The notes below the pieces were generated by a model. That model saw only the letters and a list, made by a program, of their open reading frames with translations, searched no databases and was not told the DNA's origin. From assembly GCA_905221605.1 (NCBI GenBank), contig CAJNDS010002457.1, positions 1,009,501-1,073,500 of the forward strand: 64,000 nucleotides of DNA, read 5' to 3'. The translations under genes and the position numbers were made by a program. The DNA comes from Symbiodinium natans (Eukaryota > Sar > Dinophyceae > Suessiales > Symbiodiniaceae). This document shows positions 47,317 through 56,483 of this stretch, in pieces. The first letter of the stretch is position 1. Every line of letters starts with the position of its first letter.

Positions 47317-47350
47317 CCCTTAGATTAAGGAATATTCCTTAGCTAAGGGG
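47317..47350 (+). repeat. Family N palindrome, copy 2
   Basis: CCCCTTAGATTAAGGAATAT and its near-complement TTCCTTAGCTAAGGGG; related to the larger hairpin at 56484-56595. Confidence 0.6.
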
Positions 47351-47448
47351 TGTTGGAGTCCCTGAACCCTAAACCCTAAACCCTAAACCCTAAACCCTAA
47401 ACCCTAATCCCGAAACCCTAAACCCTAAACCCGGTTTTGCTTCAGCCC

Positions 47449-47503
47449 GGCTTTTGAAGGTGCTGACCAAGCTTCGGATGTCCGACCACAAGCGCCTGAG
47501 CTA
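47449..47503 (+). CDS. Exon-like island before a TTTAGGG tract
   Basis: Frame SARLLKVLTKLRMSDHKRLS, then a TTTAGGG tract. No family recognised. Confidence 0.33.
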
Positions 47504-47624
47504 TTTTTTAGGGTTTAGGGTTTAGGGTTTTAGGGTTTAGGGTTTAGGGTTTGGAGTGTAGGGTTCCATGGGTTCCATGGGTTTCAGTGTGCCTAGGTGT
47601 TCGGGGTTCGGGCTTCGTCCGAGA

Positions 47625-48193
47625 AGCCGCGTCATGAGCACCATCACATGCTCAGCCCCAAAAGAGGCCTTGCTGACCTGAGGACGTAGCTGTATAGCCA
47701 TTCACGAAGATCGATTGCAAAGATGCTCCAAGGGACCACCGCTCCCCCAACCCCCCACCCACCCCAAGCTATGATTTCATGACCGCCCCTAAACCCTAAA
47801 CCCCAAACCCTAAACCCTAAACCCTCTTCCCTCTTCCGCTGCTGCACGAGGCGTGCTGTCAAGTATATCAAGCGCTTCCGTCGATTGGGCATCATGCACC
47901 TTGCACTGCAGATGATTGGCACGTTTTACGCTTGGACCGTAGCATGGTTTTAGGCTTTATAGGGTTTAGGGGGGTGGTAGGAGTTGATGAACGATGCTGA
48001 TGATGAAAGCGGGGGCTGTCGTCGGCGGGATCGTTGATTGTTTCGATCTTGCTTGCTCTGCCTTCATTCCCTTGCACACTGGAGTGCCAGTGGCGCAGGG
48101 GGGCTAGGGATTCGTCCCCGGACCCCCTGTGCGGACGAGAACTGAAAGAAGCATAGAAAGCACTAGAGACCTTGATGCTGAACAACTTGTGTA
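47625..48193. other. No firm gene
   Basis: Minus-strand frames (47644-47922, 47892-48212) overlap telomere-like repeats and have no motif. Confidence 0.35.
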
Positions 48194-48279
48194 CTCTAGG
48201 GGTCGGAATCATTCCTAGCAGAATTCCTTTATGGTCATCCCGAAACCCTGTTCTAACTATTAAGGCTCCTAGACTAGAA
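48194..48279 (+). mobile_element. Family L repeat, copy 2
   Basis: CTAGGGGTCGGAATCATTCC, CCCGAAACCCTGTTCTAAC and AGGCTCCTAGACTAG. Confidence 0.68.
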
Positions 48280-48344
48280 TAGTTCTACCCCCCATCAACC
48301 TCAACCCGGAGCTCGACACCGCCTTTGCCTCAACTTTTAGCCTC

Positions 48345-48410
48345 CCCATTCCCCCCCCCCCCCCCCCAAAAAAAAAAAAAGAAAACCCTAAACCCTAAAC
48401 CCTAAACCCT
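48345..48410 (+). repeat. Poly-C/poly-A junction and short telomere-like tract
   Basis: C17, A13, then four CCCTAAA heptamers. Confidence 0.9.
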
Positions 48411-48417
48411 CGAAAGG

Positions 48418-48517
48418 CCATACCACCGCCTCTTGGCCAAGATCGAGAAGGACCCGGAAGCCAAGCGCCCGGCAAGGACCGCATCTTGCTGATTCGCGTC
48501 TTCGGGGCCTCGGGCAG
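48418..48517 (+). CDS. Exon-like island with an apparent one-base frameshift
   Basis: The first part reads YHRLLAKIEKDPEAKR; shifting by one base in the CGCCCGGC run gives GKDRILLIRVFGASG up to a GTATGA donor at 48518. Both halves look coding, so a one-base loss or a base-calling error in a C/G run is likely. No family recognised. Confidence 0.4.
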
Positions 48518-48544
48518 GTATGATCTTGGGGGGAGTTATGGTTG

Positions 48545-48613
48545 GCAACCCTAAACCCTAAACCCTAAACCCTAAACCCTAAACCCTAAACCCTAAACCC
48601 TAAACCCTAAACC
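48545..48613 (+). repeat. Interstitial telomere-like tract
   Basis: Nine CCCTAAA heptamers. Confidence 0.95.
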
Positions 48614-49050
48614 ATTCTATAGTAGCCCTAAGGGCTGAGACGGTCCTTGAAGACAACGGAGCTCTGAAAACTTATTCTCAGCCTCCAAGGCCTGAAAGAC
48701 TTCTTTTGTGGGCTAGCATTGAAACCTATAGTAAGAAAATTAGGTACCTAAAAGAAAGTACATTCAAGGGAACGGGGAAGACATAAGGTTCTCATGAGCT
48801 GCACGTCGTGCCCCTAAATCTGCAAGCTCATTGCCTGAAGAACCCAAAAAATCTGAAGCGCTTACCAAATGCGTCGGGTTGAGTGTTTTGCAGCGGCCTA
48901 CTTAGGTCAAATCCAAAACAAAGAAAGACTGGCCCTCAACACAAAAGTACCGACCATGCTGGGCGATGAGGCCTTACGATTCCCGCAAGCAACCCTCTGC
49001 GAGGCCCTTACCCACACTCTAAAGCCTAAACCCTAAACTTTAAATGTGGT
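48614..49050. other. Unique sequence, no assigned gene
   Basis: No motif-bearing frame and no TIR element recognised. Confidence 0.4.
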
Positions 49051-49051
49051 G

Positions 49052-49163
49052 TAGTAGACCAACCCGGCCAGTTCCAGGAAGGGCACAGGTTCCGGCACGT
49101 TCGGCTTTCGCCGGGACACACCTTCCCAAAAGGTGCCGTGGATCTGGTTCGGAGTTTACCCTA
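49052..49163 (+). CDS. Exon-like island, unassigned
   Basis: Frame VDQPGQFQEGHRFRHVRLSP then GHTFPKGAVDLVRSLP and a stop formed by CCCTAAG-like sequence. No family recognised. Confidence 0.35.
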
Positions 49164-49199
49164 AGGCTCTAAGGACTTTGGGTTTAGGGTTGAGGGTTG

Positions 49200-49850
49200 A
49201 GGTTTGACAGGGTTTAGGGTTTAGGGTTTACCCTGTAAGGCTCTGAGGACTCCTATTTGCGGGTTTTTGGGCCCAAAGTGATTCTTAATTTTAGTACCGG
49301 TTAGGTGGAGCGAGGGTTCAGGTCTTTGGGTCAAACTCGTGTCCTTGCGTGAGTGCGCGTGTCATGTGTGTGCTTGCGTCGTGTGCCTGTGGCCACCTTG
49401 AGATATGGGATACCTCTTGTCTCTGCAGCTTCGAGAAGATTTGTTTCACATGCAGGGGGGCACGGCATCAGATCCCAGACCGTGCCTAACAAAGCTACGG
49501 AATCTGGGAAGCAAGGGCTCATCACCCTTGTGTATACCTGCTCGAAGATACTCCAACGTAACATCCTCTTAGAGCAAGGTTGATGAGACAGGATTTGTGC
49601 CGTTGATAAGACAGGGTTTGCGCATGTTGATCAATGCCTAGCCCTCAGGAGAGGGGTGTGTGTGTGTGTGTGTGCGCGCCGGCCATGTATGGCCCCCCTT
49701 GAAAGAAAGGAGCTCCCTCAAGGAGAACTACCAAGTAGTTGCTGTGCATCCCATGAAAATGCGGAATGCTTCGCCGCCTAAGCCCACCCTCAGAAACCAA
49801 GCGTGAGCTGACAACAACAAACTCGTTGGAGCTTAGCTTAGCCTTTTTAC
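49200..49850. other. No assigned gene
   Basis: TTTAGGG remnants at 49205-49230 and a (GT)n run at 49657-49673. Frames on both strands at 49331-49583 overlap one another. Confidence 0.4.
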
Positions 49851-49851
49851 A

Positions 49852-49937
49852 CGGTGGGAGTTACAGGGGCCTTAAACTGGGTTATAAGCATCATAACTTA
49901 GCATAAAGTTGGAAAAGCAGAGGGCCCGCACTTGCAT
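49852..49937 (+). mobile_element. Family C TIR element, copy 18
   Basis: GGAGTTACAGGGGCCTTAAA and AGAGGGCCCGCACTTGCA; somewhat shortened. Confidence 0.65.
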
Positions 49938-50189
49938 GGGGGATCTGTAGCAGTAACCTCGGACGTGCAGGATTGGCGGTCTGCATCTTCATAGGCAAAC
50001 CGTATACAAACAGTGCAGTCACCACACTGGGCGCCATTAAACCCTAAAACCCTAAACCCTAAACCAAACTTAAACCCTAAACCCTAAACCCTGCCCCCAG
50101 GGGGTAAGCGCAGAAGTGGACGAGCTCGAGAAAAGCGGCTAGGCAGCTCCCGTTTTGTTGCGGGCAAATCCTTGATGTTTCTTTGCTTT

Positions 50190-50356
50190 TAAGAACCGCA
50201 CCAAAAATTGAAGAATAACAATCCCTATGTGGGGGTTTCTGAAGTTCGGGGTACCTTATTGGGGTTCTTATTATTAGGGGATCCTATTGTTTGGTGATAT
50301 ATATATATATATGTTTATTTATATTGGGGTTCCCCTATTTTTCGTAGACCCCCATA
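50190..50356 (+). mobile_element. Half family A element fused to a family G element
   Basis: TTTGCTTTTAAGAACC and AATAACAATCCCTATG are the left part of family A; at 50229 it passes into a complete family G copy (GTGGGGGTTTCTGAAG to TTTTCGTAGACCCCCA) with a TA microsatellite. Confidence 0.65.
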
Positions 50357-50428
50357 CGTGTTTTTTGGGTGGTTCTGCTTGTAGAGCTTGGTTCTACAGG
50401 TTGTGCAGCAGGGAGTTGCCAGCAAGGG

Positions 50429-50476
50429 GTTAGGGGTTAGGGTTTAGGGTTTAGGGTTTAGGGTTTAGGGTTTAGG
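50429..50476 (+). repeat. Interstitial telomere-like tract
   Basis: Six TTTAGGG heptamers about 330 bp upstream of the SulP start codon. Confidence 0.93.
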
Positions 50477-50509
50477 ATGTGCTAACATATGCTTTGGAAT
50501 GCCTTGAAG

Positions 50510-50626
50510 AGGGGCCTCCATACTAGACTCACCATAGTTAAGGGACTTACAAGCTAAGTTCGGATCCTTATAACGCAATTTACGGCCCTTATACCTCTAC
50601 TTCTAACTGGGGGGGGGTTCTTGTAG
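50510..50626 (-). mobile_element. Family C TIR element, copy 19
   Basis: GAGGGGCCTCCATACTAGAC, CTTATACCTCTACTTCTAAC and the GGGGGGGGGTTCTTGTAG end. Confidence 0.72.
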
Positions 50627-50780
50627 GGTTGATGATGGGGATTCGAAGGTGTAACGGCCCTGGCAAGGCACAAACAGTCTATAGGATGAGGGTTTAGGGT
50701 GTTCGGGTCTTGGGTGTTCACGGGGTGCATCCGGCATCATCTCGCCCAGCTTCGGCCCAGCTCAGGAACAGCAGTGTAAC

Positions 50781-50807
50781 TTGCAGGCACTCGCAGCACT
50801 TAAGGTC
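50781..50807 (+). promoter_or_regulatory. Possible trans-splice acceptor and 5' leader of the SulP gene
   Basis: AG dinucleotides after pyrimidine-poor CTTGCAG (50786) and CTCGCAG (50795) precede the ATG at 50808. Dinoflagellate mRNAs receive a spliced leader at such acceptors; which AG is used cannot be told. Confidence 0.25.
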
Positions 50808-53301
50808 ATGGCTCCTCACAGCAACTTCCGCCGCACACTGCTCCTGGTGCTGGCCTGCGCGGCCCTGTGGTTCCACAACTCCGAGGTGGGCTTCCTGGCG
50901 GGCCCCGGCGGTCCCCCACCCAAAGAGCCCAGCACCGTGCGCAGCGCACCCCCCCGTTCCGTGGAGCGGGCGGCGGGGGCGGACGCGAACGCGGAGCCGG
51001 TGACAGGGGAGAGCTCCATCGTTGAAGAGATCTTGGCGGGCATCAGTGTGGCTTTCTCGCTGCTTTCCAAGGCCATCGCCTGCAGCGCCATCGTCGGCAC
51101 AGGGCCTCTTGTCGGCCTTTGGTCCTCCGTGGCCCTGGGCTTCGCCAGCCTCTTCGGCATGCGCCCGGGGGTTGTGGCGGGCTCCGCAGCCGTGGTGGTC
51201 GTGCCTCTGGGTGCCTTTGTGGCCACTAATGGCCTTGGCTTGGTGCCTCTGGTGGTGCTGCTGGCTGCGATCATCGAGCTCGTGGCAGGCTTGGTCGGCT
51301 TTGCCCGCACCCTGGACCTTGTTTCCAAGGAAGTGCTTGCAGGCTTTCTGAACGCACTGGGCCTGGCGTTGCTGGTGTCGCAGTTCGGGGCCCTCTCCAC
51401 ACCCATGGGCTTCGGCTTGGCGGCCATCTGTGCCGCGCTCACCCAGTTCTTGCCCTCGGCACCCATCCCCTCATCGCTCGTTGGCCTCGCCGTGGCCACG
51501 GCTGTCGGCATCGGCTTCAACTTCGACGTCCCCACCCTGGCCATGAAGGCCAAGGATCCAACCGCCTTCGCTGGCGGCTTGGCGGCCCTTCCCCAGTTCC
51601 AGCTGCCGCAGATGCCCTCCATCGACGACGTCCAGCTCGCCCTGCCCTGCGCCATCTCCATCGCCTTCATCTCCCTCATCGAGACCCTCCTCGCGGCGCG
51701 CGTGGTGGACGACCGCAAGTGCGAGGACCTCTGCACGCTTCCCGGCCGCACTTGGCTCCACGCAGGTCCGGCAGGAGAACTAGGCCAAGAGGTCATAAAT
51801 CTATATAGATAGATATATATAATATATATGTGTGAATATATATATGTATATATATATATATGTATACATAGATATAGTGGCAATTACATTGTCAGAGTCG
51901 GTCAGGGCTGCGTTGTGTCTTGGCCTTTTCTTCTTTTTTGTCTGCAGGTTCTTCTACGACGAGAACGGAGAGCTGGTGATGCAGGGTGGGGACCCCGAGG
52001 CTCCCCTGCAGGTGGCTATATCCCCCCTTGGGATGTTTTTTTATTCAAATTGTTTGTATAAAACCCAAGAGGATAATAAGAATATTATTGGTTATTGAGG
52101 TTCTAAAAGGGTCGAGTATAGGTGGATGTGCCCACGTCCACCGTCCTGTCCCTGGCCGCGGGCAACGGCGCCTCAGTTCTCCTGGGCGGCTTTGGCGGCG
52201 CAGGCCTCGTCCCCCAGACGGTGCTGAACCTGAATTCTGGCGGACCCTTGGAGACCACATGAACCCTCAACTTGGGACCATATATCCCTATACTAAGTCA
52301 CTACTATAATCCCTATTAAGGTACTTGAACCATATAAGCCCTTTTTAAGACTCATTTGGTGTTTAAGGACGTGGCCAATGGTCCATCGGCTCCTACGCGA
52401 CCTCCATGGTGGTCTTCGCGCTGGTCCTCGCGCCCTTCGTTGGCCAGATCAGCGTGCCGGCCCTGGCCGGCATCATGGTCCAGGTCGACCATTTGCTTAA
52501 GAACCCCAAAAAAGGAAAATTAGGAGTCCCTATATTACCCTTATAAGGAAGAATCTTCTTCGTTTTATTTTTATTTTGTATTTATTATTATATATATATA
52601 TATATGTTTTTTTTTTTTGGGGGGGGGGGGTTCTTAAGCAATTGGTCCAGGTCTCCTTGGACACCATCCAGTTTGTCCCGACCTTCGATGCCATCAAGGC
52701 GGCCTTTGATGGGAAGGAAGCTCGGCGGGGTTTAGGGTTTAGGGTTTAGGGTTTAGGGTTTAGGGTTTAGGGTTTAGGGTTTTGTTTTTTCCCTACTTAT
52801 TGGGCTTAAGAGGAGTAATATTTGGGAGAATATCGCTTTTCTTGGGCTTAAGAGGAGTCATGTTTAGGAGAATACGGCTTTTCGGAGGGTTTTTTTCAGG
52901 GGCCAGCCGAGGAAGAAGATGCCAAGATCCGCCTGGGCATCCTGGTTATCACTGCGGTACTCTGCTACCAGGTGCCTAGGGAGGATAATAAGGGGCTAAA
53001 AGGGCACCCTTCTTAACCCACTTCTGGCTCTCTTGAACAGGGACCTTATTCAGAGGGTCTACATGTAGGGGCCCCCTAGTTATAAATAGGGTTATAAGGG
53101 CCCTAGTTTGGGTTATAAGTATTACTATGTAGGTTCTAACTCCCTTAACTAAGGTTAGTCTAGTAAGGGGGCCCCTACTTGTATCTCCCCAAGGGAACCC
53201 CCTAATCCTATCCTCTACAGGTGGACTTCGCAGTGGGCATCGTCACCGGTGTGGCCCTCGACAAGGGGGCGGAGGCCCTAAAGCTGAAGAAGGCCGAGTG
53301 A
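50808..53301 (+). CDS. SulP-family inorganic anion transporter, 7 exons, no STAS domain
   Basis: Exons: 50808-51718, 51948-52011, 52122-52242, 52368-52483, 52651-52719, 52900-52971, 53221-53301; 477 residues, TGA stop 53299-53301. All junctions keep frame. SulP/SLC26 hallmarks in order: IVGTGPLVGLWSSVALGFAS (about 95-114), a VLAGFLNALGLALLVSQF helix (176-193), the LPQFQLPQMPS loop (261-271), ISLIETLLAARVVDD (288-302), then the NGASVLLGGFGG and LNLNSGGRG segments. SulP proteins move sulfate, bicarbonate or other anions. The usual C-terminal STAS domain is absent; the protein ends KLKKAE. The N terminus (RRTLLLVLACAALWF, then FLAGP) looks like a signal peptide followed by a plastid-leader Phe motif, so a plastid or endomembrane location is possible. 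Intron 1 could instead start at a GC donor near 51737. Confidence 0.9.
51719..51947 (+). other. SulP intron 1 (GT-AG)
   Basis: Donor CAA|GTGCGA, acceptor TCTGCAG. GC-rich for its first 70 bases, then an AT microsatellite (51800-51880). No TIR element recognised. Confidence 0.7.
52012..52121 (+). mobile_element. SulP intron 2: family J introner
   Basis: Element 52016-52121 (CTATATCCCCCCTTGGGA to TTCTAAAAGGGTCGAGTATAG) is flanked by GTGG at 52012-52015 and 52122-52125. The intron is one GTGG copy plus the element, GT-AG. A second family copy is at 56884-56978. Confidence 0.83.
52243..52367 (+). mobile_element. SulP intron 3: family H introner (GA-AG)
   Basis: Element 52246-52368 (CCTTGGAGACCACATGA to TCATTTGGTGTTTAAGG) is flanked by AC/AC. 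The only GN-AG choice that rejoins LNLNSGG to RGQWSIG uses a GA donor in the flank and the AG of the TIR end. Confidence 0.82.
52484..52650 (+). mobile_element. SulP intron 4: family A introner (GT-AG)
   Basis: GACCATTTGCTTAAGAACCC and GGGTTCTTAAGCAATTGGTC are inverted repeats. GGTCCAGGTC is present on both sides (52477-52486, 52644-52653). Removal joins GIMVQ to VSLDTIQ. Confidence 0.87.
52720..52899 (+). other. SulP intron 5: TTTAGGG-containing intron
   Basis: Frame requires joining FDGKE to GPAEEED; a GC donor at 52720 and TTTTTTCAG acceptor do so. The body is (TTTAGGG)~8 (52730-52786) followed by two copies of a GGGCTTAAGAGGAGT unit. Confidence 0.68.
52972..53220 (+). other. SulP intron 6 carrying a family C element
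   Basis: CAGGTG occurs at both borders; GT-AG. A full family C element (53058-53183) lies in its centre, nearly identical to the copy at 39076-39207. Confidence 0.82.
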
Positions 53302-53339
53302 GCTCGAAGATTCCGTGTTCTTTCAAGCGGTTGAATCAG

Positions 53340-53439
53340 GGGTTCCCCTACTACCCCCCCTCTATACAACCCTCCCCCCACATAATTAAGGTTATTTAGG
53401 GATAATTAAGCCTAACCGGGGGTAGTAGGGCAACCCATG
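53340..53439 (+). mobile_element. Family M TIR element, copy 2
   Basis: GGTTCCCCTACTACCCCCCC to CCGGGGGTAGTAGGGCAACC, with GGTTGAA on both sides (53329-53335, 53439-53445). It lies just after the SulP stop codon, probably in the 3' UTR. Confidence 0.78.
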
Positions 53440-53570
53440 GTTGAAGGGCCAACCCTCAGGTAACATGAGAGTGGCCCTCGCACAGACCGCGGTGATCAGT
53501 AATCTGTCATTGGTTCTTCACGTTTCCATCCTGGGGCTCGAACCTCAAGCAGTATGAATACCACCCCAAG

Positions 53571-53665
53571 GGTCCATGTACTTCATTGTTATATACTTGC
53601 GCCCCAAAGCCCCTATATTGGAGGTGCTTTTAAGGCACAAGTGTTCCCATCTAGGTACGTGGACT
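53571..53665 (+). mobile_element. Family I TIR element, copy 2
   Basis: GGTCCATGTACTTCATTG to CATCTAGGTACGTGGAC. Confidence 0.72.
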
Positions 53666-54315
53666 CTTAGGGCCACCCAGGCATCTCATTTGAAATTCCT
53701 CCTTTTCTCAAAATGCAAATGCCCGATGCGCAGCCAGAAAAAGAGTGTCTCGATCCTTCCAGGGCTTGGTTTAGGGTTTAGGGTTTTGGGTTTTGGGTAT
53801 TGCACCCAAAGCAGGACCTTAAGGGTTGTCCGACTTAGCGATCCTGTGCAACATCCACTTGACATAGTTCCCCTCTCCATGCATGACTTTCGGAGCCTGT
53901 GCCTTCTGTGTGATACGTAGTCGAAAACCCATTACATTTGCTTGATGGCCAACAAGCCTAAACTCTAATGGCCCATCCTGGCGTATGCAGTGCGGGTGGC
54001 AAAAATAGGTCAGTACTGGCACCTTCAGCATTGGGCTTTTCAGTGGACAAACCTGTGACTTGCCGGCGTCTGCCGAAGAAGGGTGCAACGTAAGCAGAGC
54101 TGTTGGGCCTTCATGTGCCGAATCACCACTTTGCTTAGCAGCCTTAGCAACCTGATACCTCGGAACCCTGCACCCTAATCCCTAAACCCTGAACCCTAAA
54201 CCCTATGGGATCAGGCTGGCCGAGCCACGTGGGCTGTTGATGACTGAGGACACTGAAGACTTGCTTGGCCCACTTCGTTTCCGTGCACAGGGACATGTTG
54301 GTCTCCACTCACTTG
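53666..54315. other. No firm gene
   Basis: TTTAGGG remnant at 53768-53795, the motif GTGCGGGTGGCAAAAA at 53990, CCCTAAA remnants at 54165-54205. A minus frame (53819-54088) has no motif. Confidence 0.38.
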
Positions 54316-54316
54316 T

Positions 54317-54421
54317 TGGGGTTTCCGAAATTAATTAGGGGTACTTTTTGGGGGTCCTTATTATAAGGGAATCCTGCTACTTGGGATTTATATTGGGGGT
54401 CCCCTATTTTCGTAAAGCCCC
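54317..54421 (+). mobile_element. Family G TIR element, copy 8
   Basis: TTGGGGTTTCCGAAATTAAT to CCCTATTTTCGTAAAGCCCC. ACTTG flanks both sides (54311-54315, 54422-54426). Confidence 0.8.
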
Positions 54422-54598
54422 ACTTGCGCCTCGCCGTTATTCTTATTTCCTACACCGGTGATCCCGATGCCCTGGCACGTAGCGAGCGGTGCAGTCAAAG
54501 GGGAGAAGGCTGTCATTGTTTGCTGATGTTGACTTGATCTGCAATCTGTTTGTATCGGTGCGCAAAAAAAGTCGGAAAGCACTCCTAGTTGCCCTAAG

Positions 54599-54834
54599 GG
54601 TCCATGTACCTATATGCTATACACTTGGGCCCTAATGCCATCTCACTTCTGTACAAGCATGGGAACCCCTTTAGGCTTAAGTGTATACTATACGAAGTAG
54701 GGTTTTTATTCCTTGTATCCCCTAAAGGACACCAAGTATCTACACTCACCAATATGAAACAGGAACCTTATAATATATACACTCACCAATAACAGCTATA
54801 TAAACCCAGTTTCATATAGGTACAAGTTCCCTCA
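54599..54834. mobile_element. Family I left arm with a family U element
   Basis: GGTCCATGTACCTATATGC starts a family I copy and TATAGGTACAAG closes it. Inside, 54670-54812 is family U, whose reverse complement recurs at 62937-63039 (GGTGAGTGTA, GGTTCCTGTT, TTGGTGTCCTTT). Confidence 0.68.
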
Positions 54835-55539
54835 TTGCATTCTTCCCAAACACTTCCAGAGCCCGAATTTTCACCTCTCCGGACGTGGCCTCGCGAGCGC
54901 CAAGCCCCAGGAGAAATACCGCGTTTAGGGTTTAGGGTTCAGGGTTCCTACTTTTTTGATGATTGGTTTGGAGCGTCTGGGGTTCAGGGTTTCAGGCTTC
55001 GAGATGCAGGAATGAGATGCAAGAGATGTTTAACACAGGATGTAGAGAGAGAGAGAGAGAGAGAAGAAAAGAGAGTGTTTTGTTGCTCTGCTTAAGCCTT
55101 AAAGGCCCACGCTTCTAACCCTCGCTGCTTCCTTGCTGTTGGCCTGGCGTTGAAGACAATGGGGCAGAAGTTCACCATGTGCCTGAGCGCCTCAACCCTT
55201 TTCCCCGTGCACTGAAACCCGAAGCCCTAAAGCCCTAAAATTCGAAAGCCGCCTAAAACCCAAAAACCCGGAAACCGTATGGTTGGGGGTTCAAGTTTGT
55301 TTTTCATGGAAGAGCTCTGTTCCAAGCATGTGCGACCGAAGCCTGCCTGAAGCCTATAGGGTTTAGGGTTTAGGGTTTGGGGTTTGGGGTTTAAACTTAA
55401 AGCGTTTAGGGTTTAAACTATTAAAGCCTAGCCGATCAAAGCCGGAACTGTAGGCCGGAGGCGGTGGCGGGCTGAACATGGTAAACACCGTGCCGAGCCC
55501 AGGGGACAAGGTGGGCACGTGGCGGTAGAGATGCCTGTT
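54835..55539. other. No firm gene
   Basis: (GA)~10 at 55045-55066, telomere-like remnants at 54924-54945 and 55355-55400. The frame at 54835-55095 crosses these. Confidence 0.38.
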
Positions 55540-55763
55540 CTTAGTACCTTGGGGACGAAATGAGCCCCAAAATTGGGGTCATATGCCCTATACTACTGTG
55601 ATTCCTTTTAAGGTAATATGAACCATAAACCCTTTTAGGGTTCATTTCGTCCCCAAGGTAGCTGAATGAGTACACTTTGCACTTTCGGGGATTCTTTAAT
55701 CCCCTATATAACTGAAAGTGTACACTTTTAGAGGACGTATGAACTCAGCAACTACGAGTTTAG
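55540..55763 (+). mobile_element. Family B element with a nested family H element
   Basis: Family B starts CTTAGTA, is interrupted by family H (55547-55658; CCTTGGGGACGAAATGA to TCATTTCGTCCCCAAGG, a perfect 17-bp inverted repeat) and resumes TAGCTGAATGAG to CTCAGCAACTA. TA is duplicated at the insertion. Confidence 0.85.
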
Positions 55764-55909
55764 GGTGATAGGCTTTAGGCCGGGCAAAGCAGCTTTGTCA
55801 AAGTACAGTATACAGGGGAGAAAGTGGCGTCACCCTATAAGTAGGGTTGATAAGAGGACAGTGTCGACCATCTTGAGATTTGGGGGCTGCCGTTCTTTGA
55901 CTCTGGAAT

Positions 55910-56461
55910 CTACATGCCAGGTCTGAAGCGATTCGTTGCACGAGCCAGTGTGGACAAAGTAGCCGTTTTCTTACAGCCCAATATCCTGCCCCCATGTTGT
56001 GCGATATCCCTTGCGCACACATGAATTTTGGCATCCCGCAGCTCGCAATATCTTTCCCCAACTTCGTCATGTAGCTGGGCTGTCCATTGGGCTGAAGGAC
56101 CGTCATGTTTGTTCTGACATGACCGTCCATGGGGTAGTACAAACTGCAAAAGCTCTTGGTCCAACGCTGAGCCAGCACCTGCTTCGGTGAGGATGGTCCA
56201 TAGTCCTAAGTCCAAACGACAGCGCTGCAAAAGTGTACAGACACTCAGCGCCATTATTGGCAACGCAACGGCTTCCCCAAAAAGACCGCTAATTCGATCG
56301 CGTGAAAAGAAAGAAGCGCCGGACCCTGACGTGGTGTCTTGTTTGTGGAGGGGCAGCTCAGTCGTTGGAGATGAGACGAGATGAGATTTCGAGGTAACCG
56401 CCCTGCACCGTTTGGCACACGCCGTGGGCCAAGATGTCGCCGTGCCGCTTTGTGACAACAT
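55910..56461 (-). CDS. Unassigned 183-codon minus-strand ORF
   Basis: The longest unexplained single frame in the window, in unique sequence without telomere-like repeats. Segments such as AQLHDEVGERYCELRDAKIH look protein-like, but no domain is recognised and splice context is unknown. A short palindrome (GGACCGTCATG / CATGACCGTCC, 56098-56131) lies within. Confidence 0.3.
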   Translation of the reverse strand: MLSQSGTATSWPTACAKRCRAVTSKSHLVSSPTTELPLHKQDTTSGSGASFFSRDRISGLFGEAVALPIMALSVCTLLQRCRLDLGLWTILTEAGAGSALDQELLQFVLPHGRSCQNKHDGPSAQWTAQLHDEVGERYCELRDAKIHVCARDIAQHGGRILGCKKTATLSTLARATNRFRPGM

Positions 56462-56483
56462 GCACTGACCAGGACCTTGTTCC

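Noticed and set aside
51022-51351. 109-codon second plus-strand frame in SulP exon 1
   Set aside because: Out-of-frame shadow of a GC-rich exon.
50816-51883. 355-codon open frame on the minus strand
   Set aside because: It is the antisense shadow of SulP exon 1 plus an AT microsatellite; the plus-strand frame carries clear SulP motifs.
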